A stretch of DNA of 64,000 nt from Sphingomonas aerophila (GTDB lineage: Bacteria; Pseudomonadota; Alphaproteobacteria; Sphingomonadales; Sphingomonadaceae). The notes under the pieces were generated by a model. The model did no database searches. It was not told the DNA's origin and saw only the letters and a program-made list of their open reading frames with translations. This document shows, piece after piece, positions 8,791 to 17,686 of the stretch. A program made the position numbers and the translations under genes. The stretch covers positions 400,193-464,192 of the forward strand of contig NZ_JACIJK010000002.1 of NCBI RefSeq assembly GCF_014199305.1. Reading direction: 5' to 3'. The number at the start of each line of letters is the position of its first letter. Within the stretch, counting starts at the first letter, position 1.

Positions 8791-10402
8791 GCTTGTGGGG
8801 AAGCGGGTGCGCTGCGCAGTGTACACCCGCAAGTCGAGCGAGGAGGGGCTCGAACAGTCGTTCAACTCGCTCCACGCACAGCGTGAGGCCTGCGAAGCCT
8901 ATGTCACGAGCCAGAAGCATGAAGGCTGGCAGCTGTTGCCGACGCCGTACGACGATGGTGGCTTTTCGGGCGGCAGCATGGAACGGCCCGGCCTCAAGTC
9001 GCTGATGGCCGATGTTGCCGCCGGGCTGATCGACACGGTGGTGGTCTACAAGGTTCACCGGCTGACCCGCAGCCTTGCCGACTTTGCCAAGATGGTGGAG
9101 CTGTTCGACACCCATGGGGTGTCGTTCGTCAGTGTCACCCAGGCGTTTAACACCACCACCAGCATGGGGCGGCTCACGCTCAACGTGCTGCTCTCCTTTG
9201 CCCAGTTCGAGCGCGAGGTGACCGGCGAGCGCATTCGCGACAAGATCGCCGCCTCCAAGGCCAAGGGCATGTGGATGGGTGGCGCAGTCCCGCTCGGCTA
9301 CGACGTGGTTGACCGTCAGCTGGTGGTGAACGAGCCCGAGGCGGCACAGGTACGCCAGCTGTTCACGCGCTACCTCGCGCTCAAGTCGGTCGATGACCTC
9401 GTCGCCGAGGCAGACCAGCGGCAGATCCGCTCCAAGCTGCGCACCACCAAGGCTGGCGCAACCAGTGGCGGCACGCCGCTGGGGCGAGGTTCGCTGTACT
9501 CTATCCTGGCCAACCCGATCTATGTCGGCGAGGTCGGGCACAAGGGGAAGCGCTTCCCCGGCCAACACACAGGCATTGTCATCCCCGAGCTGTTCGACGC
9601 GGTCCAGGCGTTGCTCAACACCAACCGGCGCAAGCGCAAGGGGCCGGCCACCGCCACAGTCCCGCCAATGCTCTCGGGGCTGGTCCGCGATGCCGATGGC
9701 GAGCGGCTGACCGCGACTCACACGCAAAAGGGCAAGCGGCGGTACCGCTATTATGCGGGACCCAAGCTCCGCATTCCTGCCGAGGAGCTCGAAGAGCTGG
9801 TCGCCTATGCCCTGTGCGAGCATCTTGCCGCGCCAGCCAAGCTTGCCACCCTGCTGCCCAGCCTCGACCTCCTCACCCCTGCCCTCCTCGCCAAGGCAGC
9901 CGAGACAGCACACGCGCTTGGCCAAGCCGACGCCAAGCAACGGCGTAAGCTGGCAGAGCAGATGATCTCGGTCGTGGTCGTCACCGACGACGCGGTTACG
10001 CTGACGCTCGACCTAGCCGGACTGGGCGTAGCTGGCACGGGCACGCTGACCATTTCCGCGAGCATCGGCCGCGCTCGCGCGCGGCTGTCGCTGGTGGTGC
10101 CGGGAATGGTGCAGCATGCACCAGATGCGGCACTCATCGGAATGGTCGCGCAGGCACGCAGCTGGTTCGAGCAGGTGGCGAGCGGAGGCACGACCACGCT
10201 CGCCAGCATCGCGGCCGCCGAGAACATCAACGAGGCCTATGTCCGCCAGATGATTGGGGCGGCGTTCCTGGCGCCTGATCTGGTCACCGCGATCGTGGAG
10301 GGCCGTCAGCCGCGCGAGCTCAGCCTTGCGAGGCTCAAGACCATGCTGCCGTTGCCAACCAGCTGGCCCGAGCAGCGGGCGCTCTTTGCCCAGCTCGCCT
10401 GA
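8783..10402 (+). CDS. Large serine site-specific recombinase
   Basis: This 539-aa protein begins with VRCAVYTRKSSEEGLEQSFNSL, containing the nucleophilic serine of the resolvase/invertase family, followed by DDGGFSGGSMERPGL, VVYKVHRLTRSLADF and FEREVTGERIRDKI. A recombinase domain (GYDVVDRQLVVNEPEAAQVRQLF, LGRGSLYSILANPIYVGEV) and a C-terminal DNA-binding region follow. Enzymes of this size cut and rejoin DNA at att sites. Start 8783 overlaps the DUF2924 stop. It ends the accessory block and is followed by about 240 non-coding bases, a plausible place for an attachment site, although I could not find matching flanking repeats. Confidence 0.92.
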   Translation: MAELVGKRVRCAVYTRKSSEEGLEQSFNSLHAQREACEAYVTSQKHEGWQLLPTPYDDGGFSGGSMERPGLKSLMADVAAGLIDTVVVYKVHRLTRSLADFAKMVELFDTHGVSFVSVTQAFNTTTSMGRLTLNVLLSFAQFEREVTGERIRDKIAASKAKGMWMGGAVPLGYDVVDRQLVVNEPEAAQVRQLFTRYLALKSVDDLVAEADQRQIRSKLRTTKAGATSGGTPLGRGSLYSILANPIYVGEVGHKGKRFPGQHTGIVIPELFDAVQALLNTNRRKRKGPATATVPPMLSGLVRDADGERLTATHTQKGKRRYRYYAGPKLRIPAEELEELVAYALCEHLAAPAKLATLLPSLDLLTPALLAKAAETAHALGQADAKQRRKLAEQMISVVVVTDDAVTLTLDLAGLGVAGTGTLTISASIGRARARLSLVVPGMVQHAPDAALIGMVAQARSWFEQVASGGTTTLASIAAAENINEAYVRQMIGAAFLAPDLVTAIVEGRQPRELSLARLKTMLPLPTSWPEQRALFAQLA

Positions 10403-10641
10403 GCAAGAACGACCAGCCGGAGTTGATGGCCGAGCGGCCACTAGCGGGGCCCAGCTTCCCGACCGGTCTGCGGCACCAAGGACCCAGTTGCGGACGTTCG
10501 AGTGTCGTTCACTCCTGCTTAAAACCGGAAGTCCGTTCACATAGACTAATAAATGCGAGCCCGTTCCGTGCGACGAGACGTTGAGGTGGTTCAGTCGCTT
10601 TTCCGATCCTGGCAGAGCTCCTGCTCACACGGAGAAGAAAC

Positions 10642-11817
10642 ATGCGCGCACTTTGCTGGCACGGGAAGGGAGACGTCCGCGTCGACACCGTCGCGGATCC
10701 CGAGATCAAGCACCCGCGCGACGCGATCATCAAGGTCACCGCCTGCGCGATCTGCGGCTCGGACCTGCACCTCCTCGACGGCTACCAGCCCACGATGGAG
10801 GCGGGAGACATCCTCGGCCACGAGAATATGGGCGAGGTCGTGGCGCTCGGATCCGAGGTCACCAACCTGAAAATCGGCGATCGCGTGGTGGTGCCGTTCA
10901 CGATCAGCTGCGGCGACTGCTGGTTTTGCAAGAAGGGTCTGTTCGCGGCCTGCGACCGGACCAACCCGAATGCCGAAATGGCCGCCAAGGCTATGGGGCA
11001 CTCGCCCGCCGGCCTGTTTGGCTTCAGCCACATGCTGGGCGGCTATTGCGGCGGTCAGGCCGAGTATCTCCGCGTACCGATGGCGGACATCGGGCCCATC
11101 AAGATCCCCGACAACGTCACCGACGATCAGGCGCTGTTCCTGTCCGACATCTTCCCAACCGGCTACATGGCCGCGGAGAATGCCCAGATCGAGCCCGGGG
11201 ACACGGTCGCGATCTGGGGCTGCGGTCCCGTCGGCCAGTTCGCCATCCGCTCCGCGCTGATGATGGGTGCCGGCCGCGTGATCGCGATCGACGAGGTGCC
11301 CGAGCGGCTCTCGATGGCGGAAGCCGGCGGTGCCGAGACGATCAACTTCGCCGAAACCGACGTCTATGACGAGCTTCAAGCCCGGACGAAGGGGCGCGGG
11401 CCCGACAGCTGCATTGACGCCGTCGGCTGCGAGGCCGCCGGCCACGGTGCGGCCGATGCCGTCATGGACAAGGTCAAGGCCTCGATGTTCCTCGCCACCG
11501 ACCGCGTCCACGTGCTGCGGCAGGCGATCATGAGCTGCCGCAAAGGCGGCACGGTGTCGGTGCCTGGCGTCTACGTCGGCATGGGCGACAAGCTGCCGAT
11601 CGGCGCGGCCATGAACAAGGGTCTGACTATCAAACTCGGCCAGACCCACGTGCAGCGCTATACCAAGCCGCTGCTGGAGAAGATCATCGCCGGGGAGATC
11701 GATCCCAGCTTCGTTATCACCCATCCGGCCAGCCTTGAGGACGCGCCCGAGATGTACGCGAAGTTCCGCGACAAGGAGGACGGCGTTATCAAGGTGGTCA
11801 TGCGTCCCCACGGCTGA
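10642..11817 (+). CDS. Zinc-dependent alcohol/formaldehyde dehydrogenase-like protein
   Basis: This is a 391-aa medium-chain dehydrogenase. Catalytic zinc ligands C38 (ACAICGSD) and H60-E61 (GHENMGEV) are present. The structural-zinc lobe is [16 protein letters not shown], and the NAD-binding Rossmann motif is [19 protein letters not shown]. The long insert after the structural lobe resembles glutathione-independent formaldehyde dehydrogenase-like proteins. The ATG has a good GGAGAAG ribosome-binding site. It probably oxidises an alcohol or aldehyde with NAD in the cytoplasm. The substrate is unknown. Confidence 0.9.
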   Translation: MRALCWHGKGDVRVDTVADPEIKHPRDAIIKVTACAICGSDLHLLDGYQPTMEAGDILGHENMGEVVALGSEVTNLKIGDRVVVPFTISCGDCWFCKKGLFAACDRTNPNAEMAAKAMGHSPAGLFGFSHMLGGYCGGQAEYLRVPMADIGPIKIPDNVTDDQALFLSDIFPTGYMAAENAQIEPGDTVAIWGCGPVGQFAIRSALMMGAGRVIAIDEVPERLSMAEAGGAETINFAETDVYDELQARTKGRGPDSCIDAVGCEAAGHGAADAVMDKVKASMFLATDRVHVLRQAIMSCRKGGTVSVPGVYVGMGDKLPIGAAMNKGLTIKLGQTHVQRYTKPLLEKIIAGEIDPSFVITHPASLEDAPEMYAKFRDKEDGVIKVVMRPHG

Positions 11818-11966
11818 GTTGCCGATCCCTCATCGTCGTGGCGGCGTGCGACTCCTCTTTGAGGATCGAGCGCCGCGACGACCGGCGCACGGCAGCTCCC
11901 AGATTAAGTTGTGCCATGCACGGACGGTGCTCGTTGAGCCGTTGCAGATAACCGAAATGGAACGAG

Positions 11967-12740
11967 ATGCACCAGATCAACCGCGGCTCCGGCCGCAAGC
12001 TGCTGCTTGTCCACGGTCTGGGCGGAAGCTCACTATCATGGAGCCCCATCCTAGACTCGCTCAGCGCCGGTCGAGCGGTGATCGCGATCGACTTGCCCGG
12101 ACATGGCGCGACCCCTGCGGAGCACGATAGTGGGACGTTCGACGGCCTGGTCGGGAGCGTCCAGCGCTATATCGTGAAACACGAGCTGACCGGGATCGAC
12201 GTTGTCGGCAGCTCGATGGGTGCGCGGATGGTGCTCGAACTTGCGAGGCGTGGCGTCGTCGGCAACGTCGTCGCACTTGACCCGGGTGGGTTCTGGCGTG
12301 GTTGGGAGCGCACCTTCTTCAAGACCACGATCGGCGTCTCGGGCCGCTTGTTGGGGGCGATCCGGCCCGCCCTGCCGACGCTGAGCCGTAACGCAGCCTC
12401 GCGCACTGCCCTGCTCGCCCAATTGTCCGCGCATCCCTGGGCGCTTGATCCGCAGCTGGTGGCGACCGAGCTGACCGGTCTCAGTACGACCCCGACGTTC
12501 GATGCGCTGGTTCATGACCTTGCGACCGGACCCGAGCAAACCGGTCCTGCTGCCGACAGCACTGGCCGGATCGTGATCGGATGGGGCAGGCACGACAGGC
12601 TCTGCCTGCCGGGTCAGGCGGCGCGCGCAAAAGCTGCGTTCCCGTCCGCAGAGCTGCACTGGTTCGAGTCCAGCGGTCATTTTCCGATGTGGGACATGCC
12701 GGAGGAGACTGTCGAGGTCATCCTCAGAGCTACACAGTGA
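11967..12740 (+). CDS. Alpha/beta hydrolase
   Basis: The 257-aa protein shows the oxyanion motif VHGLGGSSLSW, DLPGHG, the nucleophile elbow GSSMGAR, an acidic residue in GWGRHDRL and the catalytic histidine in SSGHFPMWDMPEE. It has no signal peptide. It lies about 150 bases after the dehydrogenase on the same strand, so co-transcription is possible. The substrate cannot be predicted; small ester or lactone hydrolysis is typical. Confidence 0.88.
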   Translation: MHQINRGSGRKLLLVHGLGGSSLSWSPILDSLSAGRAVIAIDLPGHGATPAEHDSGTFDGLVGSVQRYIVKHELTGIDVVGSSMGARMVLELARRGVVGNVVALDPGGFWRGWERTFFKTTIGVSGRLLGAIRPALPTLSRNAASRTALLAQLSAHPWALDPQLVATELTGLSTTPTFDALVHDLATGPEQTGPAADSTGRIVIGWGRHDRLCLPGQAARAKAAFPSAELHWFESSGHFPMWDMPEETVEVILRATQ

Positions 12741-12894
12741 TAATAGCGAGGAGTAACGCCGACCCACAAGCGGTCATTTGGGCCGGATCTGGGTGGTCCC
12801 GGAACCAGCCGTACATTCAGGCGCTAAGTGTGCCACGCCTCCCGCAGCGCTGACCAGCGAGCCGCCGCGCGGGAGCGATGAAGGCGCCGGACGT

Positions 12895-13749
12895 TCAGTT
12901 CGCCCCTTCCAGCTCGTGCGCTGCCGCAGCCACCACCAGGTCACCGAACCGGTAGCTCGATGCGGTAATCGCACCCATGAAGGCTTCCTCGTGATAAACA
13001 CGCGCGCCCGCATCCCGGCCTGCGGCACCAGCGGCGACCATCAGTGGAATGAGGTGGTCCTCACGGGGATGCGCGGCGCGAGCGGCCGGAGCGCTTGACC
13101 AATCGATCAGCCTTTTTGTGCGGTCTTCAGGCGCCGAGTGGATGAGCGTCTCCTCGAGCCAAGCGTCGAATGTCGCTGACGCGAGCTTGCCTCTGCCGCT
13201 CATGATCCCGCGCACGTCATGGTAGCTGAAGCCGCTGCCGATGATCAGTACACCCTGGTCGCGCAACGGCGCCAGCAACTCGCCCACCCGCAGATGCTCA
13301 GCAGGAACGAAGTCGGCCTTGAGCGCGAGTTGCACGACCGGCAGCTGAGCCTCCGGGTACAGCGTGTGCATCAGGCTGAAGGTACCATGATCGTATCCAC
13401 GCTGCGGATCGAGCCCGGTTGGCACGCCCCCACGGTCGAGCATAGCGCGAACAGTCTCGGCCAGCGCAGGGTCGCCCGGCGCATCGTAGCGGATGCGGTA
13501 GGTGTGCTCGGGAAAGCCGGAATAGTCGTACACCATCGGCGGCCGGGCTGCCGAGGACAGCAGGAACCGGTCGGCCTCCCAATGACCAGACACCATCAGC
13601 ACCGCGCGGGGCAGCTCGCCAAGCTCCGCGCGAACATGGTGAAGAGACTGTTCGAGCTGATCGTACGCACCCGGACGTAGATCCTTGATCCACGGCCAGG
13701 GACCGCCGCCGTGCGACAGAAAGTAAGTCGGAAGTCGTTGGGATGCCAT
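12895..13749 (-). CDS. ygiD: DODA-type extradiol aromatic ring-opening dioxygenase (YgiD-like)
   Basis: The 284-aa protein carries the class III extradiol dioxygenase histidines: LSHGGGPWP at the N terminus, VSGHWEADRF and YDHGTFSLMHTLYPEA. It matches the YgiD/DODA family, which opens catechol rings such as DOPA with a single metal ion. It sits just downstream (36 bases) of the azoreductase gene on the same strand and is probably in the same transcription unit, next to a divergent HxlR regulator. An aromatic or quinone stress response is a reasonable inference. Confidence 0.9.
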   Translation of the reverse strand: MASQRLPTYFLSHGGGPWPWIKDLRPGAYDQLEQSLHHVRAELGELPRAVLMVSGHWEADRFLLSSAARPPMVYDYSGFPEHTYRIRYDAPGDPALAETVRAMLDRGGVPTGLDPQRGYDHGTFSLMHTLYPEAQLPVVQLALKADFVPAEHLRVGELLAPLRDQGVLIIGSGFSYHDVRGIMSGRGKLASATFDAWLEETLIHSAPEDRTKRLIDWSSAPAARAAHPREDHLIPLMVAAGAAGRDAGARVYHEEAFMGAITASSYRFGDLVVAAAAHELEGAN

Positions 13750-13785
13750 TGCGGTCTGCCTGATGCGAGAAGTGTCGGCCGGGGA

Positions 13786-14355
13786 TCAGGCAGCGAGCTG
13801 CCGGGCTGCGTCGCGCGCGGAGGCAATCGCGGAGTTGCGGGCTTCGGGGAAGTTGAGCCCTTCGGCCACAACCGTCTCAATCTCGGTCACCCCGATGAAG
13901 CCCAGCAGCGAACGCAGGAGCGATTCGGCATGTTCGGCGGGTGCGAAGGGGGACCCGGCTGCATAGACGCCGCCACGAGCGACCGCGAGGATGACCCGCT
14001 TATTGCCTGCCAGGCCTTCGGGTCCGGCCTCGCCTTTCCGGAAGGTCGTTCCCGGCACGATTACCCGGTCAATCCAGGCCTTCAGCTCGGACGGTACGGT
14101 GAAGTTGTACATGGGCACGCCGATGACGATGACATCGGCATCCAGGAACTCGGCCAGGATCGCGTCGCTGGTCGCCCGTTGTGCCTGCTGCGCGGCGTCG
14201 AGCACGGGCACTGCCTGCGACAAAGGGTGAGCCGAAGGCGCAGTTACGGCGGTGAAGTGCGGCAATGGGTCAGCCGCCACATCGCGATAGGTCACCTCAT
14301 GCTTGGCGGTACCGCCGAGCCGTCCGACGACATCCGCGGAGAGTTGGCGCGACAC
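13786..14355 (-). CDS. azoR: FMN-dependent NADH-azoreductase, with an apparent nonsense codon at codon 2
   Basis: The sequence matches AzoR flavodoxin-fold quinone/azo reductases: VIGVPMYNFTVPSELKAWIDRV, GTTFRKGEAGPEGL, GFIGVTEIETVVAEGLNF. Homologous coding continues upstream of 14355 (ILHIDSSITGAQSVSRQL, part of the FMN-binding N terminus). However, the expected start ATG at 14400-14398 is followed at once by TAA (14397-14395). Either translation starts at a non-standard codon, or at GTG 14355 with loss of the first strand, or the gene is dead. AzoR enzymes reduce quinones and azo dyes with NAD(P)H. It is divergent from hxlR. Confidence 0.8.
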   Translation of the reverse strand: MSRQLSADVVGRLGGTAKHEVTYRDVAADPLPHFTAVTAPSAHPLSQAVPVLDAAQQAQRATSDAILAEFLDADVIVIGVPMYNFTVPSELKAWIDRVIVPGTTFRKGEAGPEGLAGNKRVILAVARGGVYAAGSPFAPAEHAESLLRSLLGFIGVTEIETVVAEGLNFPEARNSAIASARDAARQLAA

Positions 14356-14487
14356 GGACTGTGCGCCGGTGATGCTGCTGTCGATGTGAAGGATTTACAT
14401 GGGACCAGTTCCGATTGTTGCCTCGGTTATGGTATGTGCCCACCCAATCGGGCCCACAAGAACGCACAATTTTGTAACCGGAGGCAC

Positions 14488-14886
14488 ATGGATGTGACCG
14501 AACTTGCCGCGCATACCCCTGCGGAACGGCGCGATACGCGTTCCTGCCTGAAGATCACTCAGGTGCTCAGTCGTATCGGTGACAAGTGGACAGTCTTGAT
14601 CATCATCTTGCTTCGCGAGCGCGCTTACCGCTTCAACGAACTCAAGCGGAGTATCGACGGCATCTCGCAGCGGATGCTCACCCTGACCCTGCGGAACATG
14701 GAACGCGACGGCTTGGTGACCCGCACGGTGACACCATCGATCCCGCCACGGGTCGATTATGAGCTGACGGACATTGGCCGGTCCCTTGCAGGGCCGGTCA
14801 AGATACTCGGGGATTGGGCCTTCGAGCATCTCGGACGGATCGCTGCGGCACAGGCGATGTTCGACGCCAAATCACCTGACACTTGA
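14488..14886 (+). CDS. HxlR-family transcriptional regulator
   Basis: This is a 132-aa winged-helix protein of normal HxlR length. Motifs include CLKITQVLSRIGDKWTVLIIILL, RFNELKRSIDGISQRMLTLTLRNMERDGLV and the wing TVTPSIPPRVDYELTDIG. The start was set at ATG 14488 because GGAGG lies three bases before it and the protein then matches the family. It is divergent from the azoreductase gene, the usual arrangement for HxlR regulators of electrophile- or quinone-responsive reductases. The 87-base spacer contains an imperfect TGTGCCC/GGGCCCACA inverted repeat that might be its operator. Confidence 0.88.
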   Translation: MDVTELAAHTPAERRDTRSCLKITQVLSRIGDKWTVLIIILLRERAYRFNELKRSIDGISQRMLTLTLRNMERDGLVTRTVTPSIPPRVDYELTDIGRSLAGPVKILGDWAFEHLGRIAAAQAMFDAKSPDT

Positions 14887-15245
14887 ACCGGTAGCCGCCT
14901 GTTGATCGGACGCTCGGGAGCGACAGAGGACTGGCGACTCAACCTGAACCTGCCGCAGGAGCGTGGCGCAGTCAGATGCTGTCGAGACCCAATCAGGCCA
15001 TCCTGGCCGGCCTCGCGCTCTGCCCAAAGCCGCCGCCCATAGGGGCTGAACGGCTAATCGTGTCTTTCCCTCCAGGGCTCCGCGTGGCTTGATCAAGGGC
15101 GGCAACGACATTGATCGCCCGGTTCTGGTTGAAGTGCCGCAAGCTGATTAGGCTGGGCAGGACGCGGTTCGCGCAGCGGCTCGCCGGCTAAGCTCTGGGG
15201 CGGGGCTGACCCCGCCCAAGCGCCGGGCGGACACAGCGCTGCTGT
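14887..15245. other. Intergenic stretch without a convincing gene
   Basis: No supported gene is visible. A strong hairpin (8-bp arms GGGCGGGG at 15198-15205 and CCCCGCCC at 15210-15217, loop CTGA) lies 29 bases beyond the 3' end of the DUF1080 gene. Confidence 0.5.
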
Positions 15246-16190
15246 TCAGGTTCCTGAGACTACGATCCGTGGCAAGGAGCGGATCGGCTCCACGATGATA
15301 TTGCGGAACCAGGTTTCCGCACCCTCGGATTGCAGTTGGATCTGCCCGTGCGTGAGCGGCCGGCGCGAACCGTCAGCCGCGATGGTCGCCAGGTCACGCA
15401 CCTCCGCGACCGGCACGCCGTTCACGACATGCACTGCCCGATCGCCGAGCACGTAGAGGTCCAGCGTGTTCCATTCGCCTGCGGGACGTTCAGCATCGGT
15501 AGCAGCTTCGACATTCCACGTCGGGGTGCCATTGATCATATCCACGGTGCGCCCGCCGACGCGAAAGCGCAGGTGCGGCGCGATCAGCGAGGGGTCGAAC
15601 GACGCGTCGGTGTGCGCCCGGGTCTTGGTGCCGACCATCACGATCATGCCGGTTGATCCCTTCATGATTTCGAACTCCACGGACGGCCGCCAGGTCCCGA
15701 ACACCTCGCCTGGCCGACCATGCGTGTGGTAGAGCAGGCCATTGTTAGGCGGCTGGGTTTCACGCGGTGCCCAGGTTCGCTTTCCCCACTTGTACTGAAG
15801 CCGCAGGTGATAATTGGCCAGGTCCGCGCGATGCACCAGGCTGCCCCAGGTCCGGCCGTTCACCCAGATCGCCGGGCCGCCATCCACCTGTCGCACCGCG
15901 AAATCGCCCGACGTGCTGCGACTAATTCCGATCGGCTTGTCGGCAGCAGTCGCGCGATATGTGATTGCCGGGTCGGCATAGCCGAGCCACGGCGTCCATC
16001 CGGCCAGGCTGCGGCCGTCGAACAATTGCGTCGCCTTGCTTGTCGGTCGGGGCACATCAACAAGGGTCAAGCGCTGCGATGTTGGTGCCGGCTCGTCGGC
16101 TATCGCTCGCGCCTGCTCCGTGGAGCTTTGCGCCAGCGCCGATCCTGACACCAGCAAGAGCGCTGCCGATAGCGCCTGACGGATCGTCAT
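15246..16190 (-). CDS. DUF1080 (3-keto-disaccharide hydrolase-type) exported protein
   Basis: The 314-aa protein has a Sec signal peptide ending near SALAQ. The DUF1080 jelly-roll pattern follows: QLFDGRSLAGWTPWLGY, NYHLRLQYKWGKRTWAP, NNGLLYHTHG, WRPSVEFEIMKGSTGMI, EWNTLDLYVLGDRAVHVVNG and QIQLQSEGAETWFRNI near the C terminus. The family binds or cleaves carbohydrates, with some members acting on 3-keto-glycosides. The substrate here is unknown. Confidence 0.85.
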   Translation of the reverse strand: MTIRQALSAALLLVSGSALAQSSTEQARAIADEPAPTSQRLTLVDVPRPTSKATQLFDGRSLAGWTPWLGYADPAITYRATAADKPIGISRSTSGDFAVRQVDGGPAIWVNGRTWGSLVHRADLANYHLRLQYKWGKRTWAPRETQPPNNGLLYHTHGRPGEVFGTWRPSVEFEIMKGSTGMIVMVGTKTRAHTDASFDPSLIAPHLRFRVGGRTVDMINGTPTWNVEAATDAERPAGEWNTLDLYVLGDRAVHVVNGVPVAEVRDLATIAADGSRRPLTHGQIQLQSEGAETWFRNIIVEPIRSLPRIVVSGT

Positions 16191-16208
16191 GACCTCTCCC
16201 CCGACTGA

Positions 16209-16328
16209 CTAAGCGGTGATCCTATAGGCCGCTCTCTGCGGCGCATAGTCGCGGACGACGGGCTCAAGGTAGATTAGCTTTGCATCGATCAGCGTTCGCG
16301 GCAGGGCCGCTCGGCGAGGCGGGGTCAT
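16209..16328 (-). pseudogene. Possible N-terminal remnant of a spore-photoproduct-lyase-like radical SAM gene
   Basis: A short frame reads MTPPRRAALPRTLIDAK then LIYLEPVVRDYAPQR and stops. This resembles the first residues of SPL-family radical SAM proteins of alphaproteobacteria, but the rest is missing. The match is from memory and short, so it is only a suggestion. The remainder of the 16191-16509 gap shows nothing else. Confidence 0.25.
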
Positions 16329-16509
16329 GATGAGGCTGCGGCCAAAGCTGGGCTCGGTTGAAGAGGAGCCGAAAGACAAGCTTCGCACGATGGTCGTGCA
16401 GCACCTAACTAAGGCCATCTGACCGGCGAAGACTCGAACAGGATCGGTTGTTTAACTGGTCCGCCAGATCAAAGGCCGATGGCGGGCTTACAACCAGCCG
16501 AGGTCGTTT

Positions 16510-16929
16510 GTGAGCTACCGCATCGAGATCAACGAGCAAGCAGGCCGAGTTGAGGTCGTGGTACATCGCGTGTGTGACCCACGAGAGATAGCCGAGGATG
16601 AGAGCCGGCTGCTCAAGGCGGCAGCACAAGCGCGGGCCGATCTCGGACGCCTTCGCCTCATCATCGACTCGCGTCAGGTCGGGCCATTGCCAAACGCCTC
16701 GGTCGAGAGGCTCATGTTGCTGGAAGAGAAGCTCGTTACCCGGGATGACGACCGGATTGCCGTTGTTGTCGAGTCCAGTCTGGCCAAGGTTCAGCTCGCG
16801 CGATTCTCCAAACACAAACAGGTCAACCGGTTTGTCTCTCCGACTGCTGCCGATACGTGGCTCTCCGCACATGATGGACATGGCTACCAAGCCCAAGCTT
16901 CAGTGCGCGCAATCGGACAACGACCATGA
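16510..16929 (+). CDS. SpoIIAA/STAS-like small protein (first of tandem pair)
   Basis: This 139-aa soluble protein starts at GTG. It has the pattern of SpoIIAA-like proteins: a short beta strand (YRIEINEQAGRVEVVVH), LRLIIDSRQVGPLPNASVERLMLL, then RIAVVVESSLAKVQLARFSKHKQVNRFVSPTAADTWL. The next gene encodes a related protein with the same order of elements, and the two overlap by four bases (ATGA). Related single-domain proteins are thought to be lipid- or anti-sigma-associated switches, but the role is unknown. Confidence 0.7.
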   Translation: MSYRIEINEQAGRVEVVVHRVCDPREIAEDESRLLKAAAQARADLGRLRLIIDSRQVGPLPNASVERLMLLEEKLVTRDDDRIAVVVESSLAKVQLARFSKHKQVNRFVSPTAADTWLSAHDGHGYQAQASVRAIGQRP

Positions 16930-17318
16930 TCAAAACCACGGCCGACGAGCTCTGGCGCTTCGACCTTGATACGCAGCTTCGGTTCCTGCGGATTACCTTG
17001 CGGGGCTTCTGGACCGAGGCTGTTCTGGATCGATACGAGCCGATCCTTGCGCAGCAGATGCGAGCCAACAAGCTGCTGGGCGGCGAGACATCGATTCTGG
17101 TCGACACACGAGAGCTTCAGATCCAGTCCTTGGCTGTTGCTGAACGGCAGCAAGCGCAGCTGGCTGAGTTGAAGCCTTTTCACGCTACCCGATGTGCGTT
17201 GCTCGTGCCTGGTGCGCTGGCCAAGATGCAGGCCTCGCGCATCGGCTCCCCTGTCGATCACAAGGTCTTCAGCGATGAAGACTCCGCAATGGCTTGGCTC
17301 GGATTAAAGACGAGTTGA
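16926..17318 (+). CDS. SpoIIAA/STAS-like small protein (second of tandem pair)
   Basis: This 130-aa protein is a diverged paralogue of the preceding gene product. Shared elements are RFLRITLRGFW, ETSILVDTRELQIQSLAVAERQ, RCALLVPGALAKMQASRIG and a KVFSDEDSAMAWLGL ending. It is translationally coupled to its partner. Function unknown. Confidence 0.7.
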   Translation: MIKTTADELWRFDLDTQLRFLRITLRGFWTEAVLDRYEPILAQQMRANKLLGGETSILVDTRELQIQSLAVAERQQAQLAELKPFHATRCALLVPGALAKMQASRIGSPVDHKVFSDEDSAMAWLGLKTS

Positions 17319-17463
17319 TCCGAGGACGTTCAGAACGGTGCACAGGATCGCCCGATGATCCGCTTCCCGGTCCACAACTGGTTGTTCTGGTACTTGACTG
17401 TGTCGAGTAAAGTAAACCTGATCACAGACACGATTCTGACAAGTTGACTGGCGGACAGCTCAG

Positions 17464-17608
17464 ATACGGCGAGGAGTTGGTCGACGGCTTCGACAAGCTG
17501 CCCGCCACAGGCAGCATGGCGCGGGAGCTCGGCCCCAGGAACATCACCGTCAACTTGGTTCAGCCCAGGCCGATCAAAACCGACCTAAGATCGGCAGACG
17601 GCGACTAG
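17464..17608 (+). pseudogene. Short-chain dehydrogenase/reductase C-terminal remnant
   Basis: The frame ending at TAG 17606-17608 reads MARELGPRNITVNLVQPRP then IKTDLRSADGD, the conserved stretch after the SDR catalytic helix (normally NxVxPGPxxT). Upstream residues in the same frame do not form a Rossmann fold and no start or nucleotide-binding motif is present. It is a truncated relic. Confidence 0.65.
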
Positions 17609-17686
17609 AACATTTGAGAGAGGACTCGGGAGACTGACGCGCCGCCCACGCCAACGCCGCTCCCTTAAGCCCTCGCATCCGCCGCG

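Noticed and set aside
8705..9940. Long minus-strand open frame opposite the serine recombinase
   Set aside because: Antisense to a clearly conserved gene in high-GC DNA; its translation has no recognisable domain. A shadow frame.
10591..11811. 406-codon minus-strand open frame opposite the dehydrogenase
   Set aside because: Shadow of the dehydrogenase gene; composition (His/Asp/Arg-rich, no domain) is typical of antisense frames in high-GC genomes.
13711..14487. N-terminal extension of the HxlR gene
   Set aside because: The open frame continues upstream across the azoreductase gene on the other strand, but the extension has no similarity to HxlR proteins, and a ribosome site marks the internal ATG at 14488.
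15198..15217. Rho-independent terminator of the DUF1080 gene
   Set aside because: The 8-bp GC hairpin is perfect, but no T tract follows on either strand, so terminator function is not supported.
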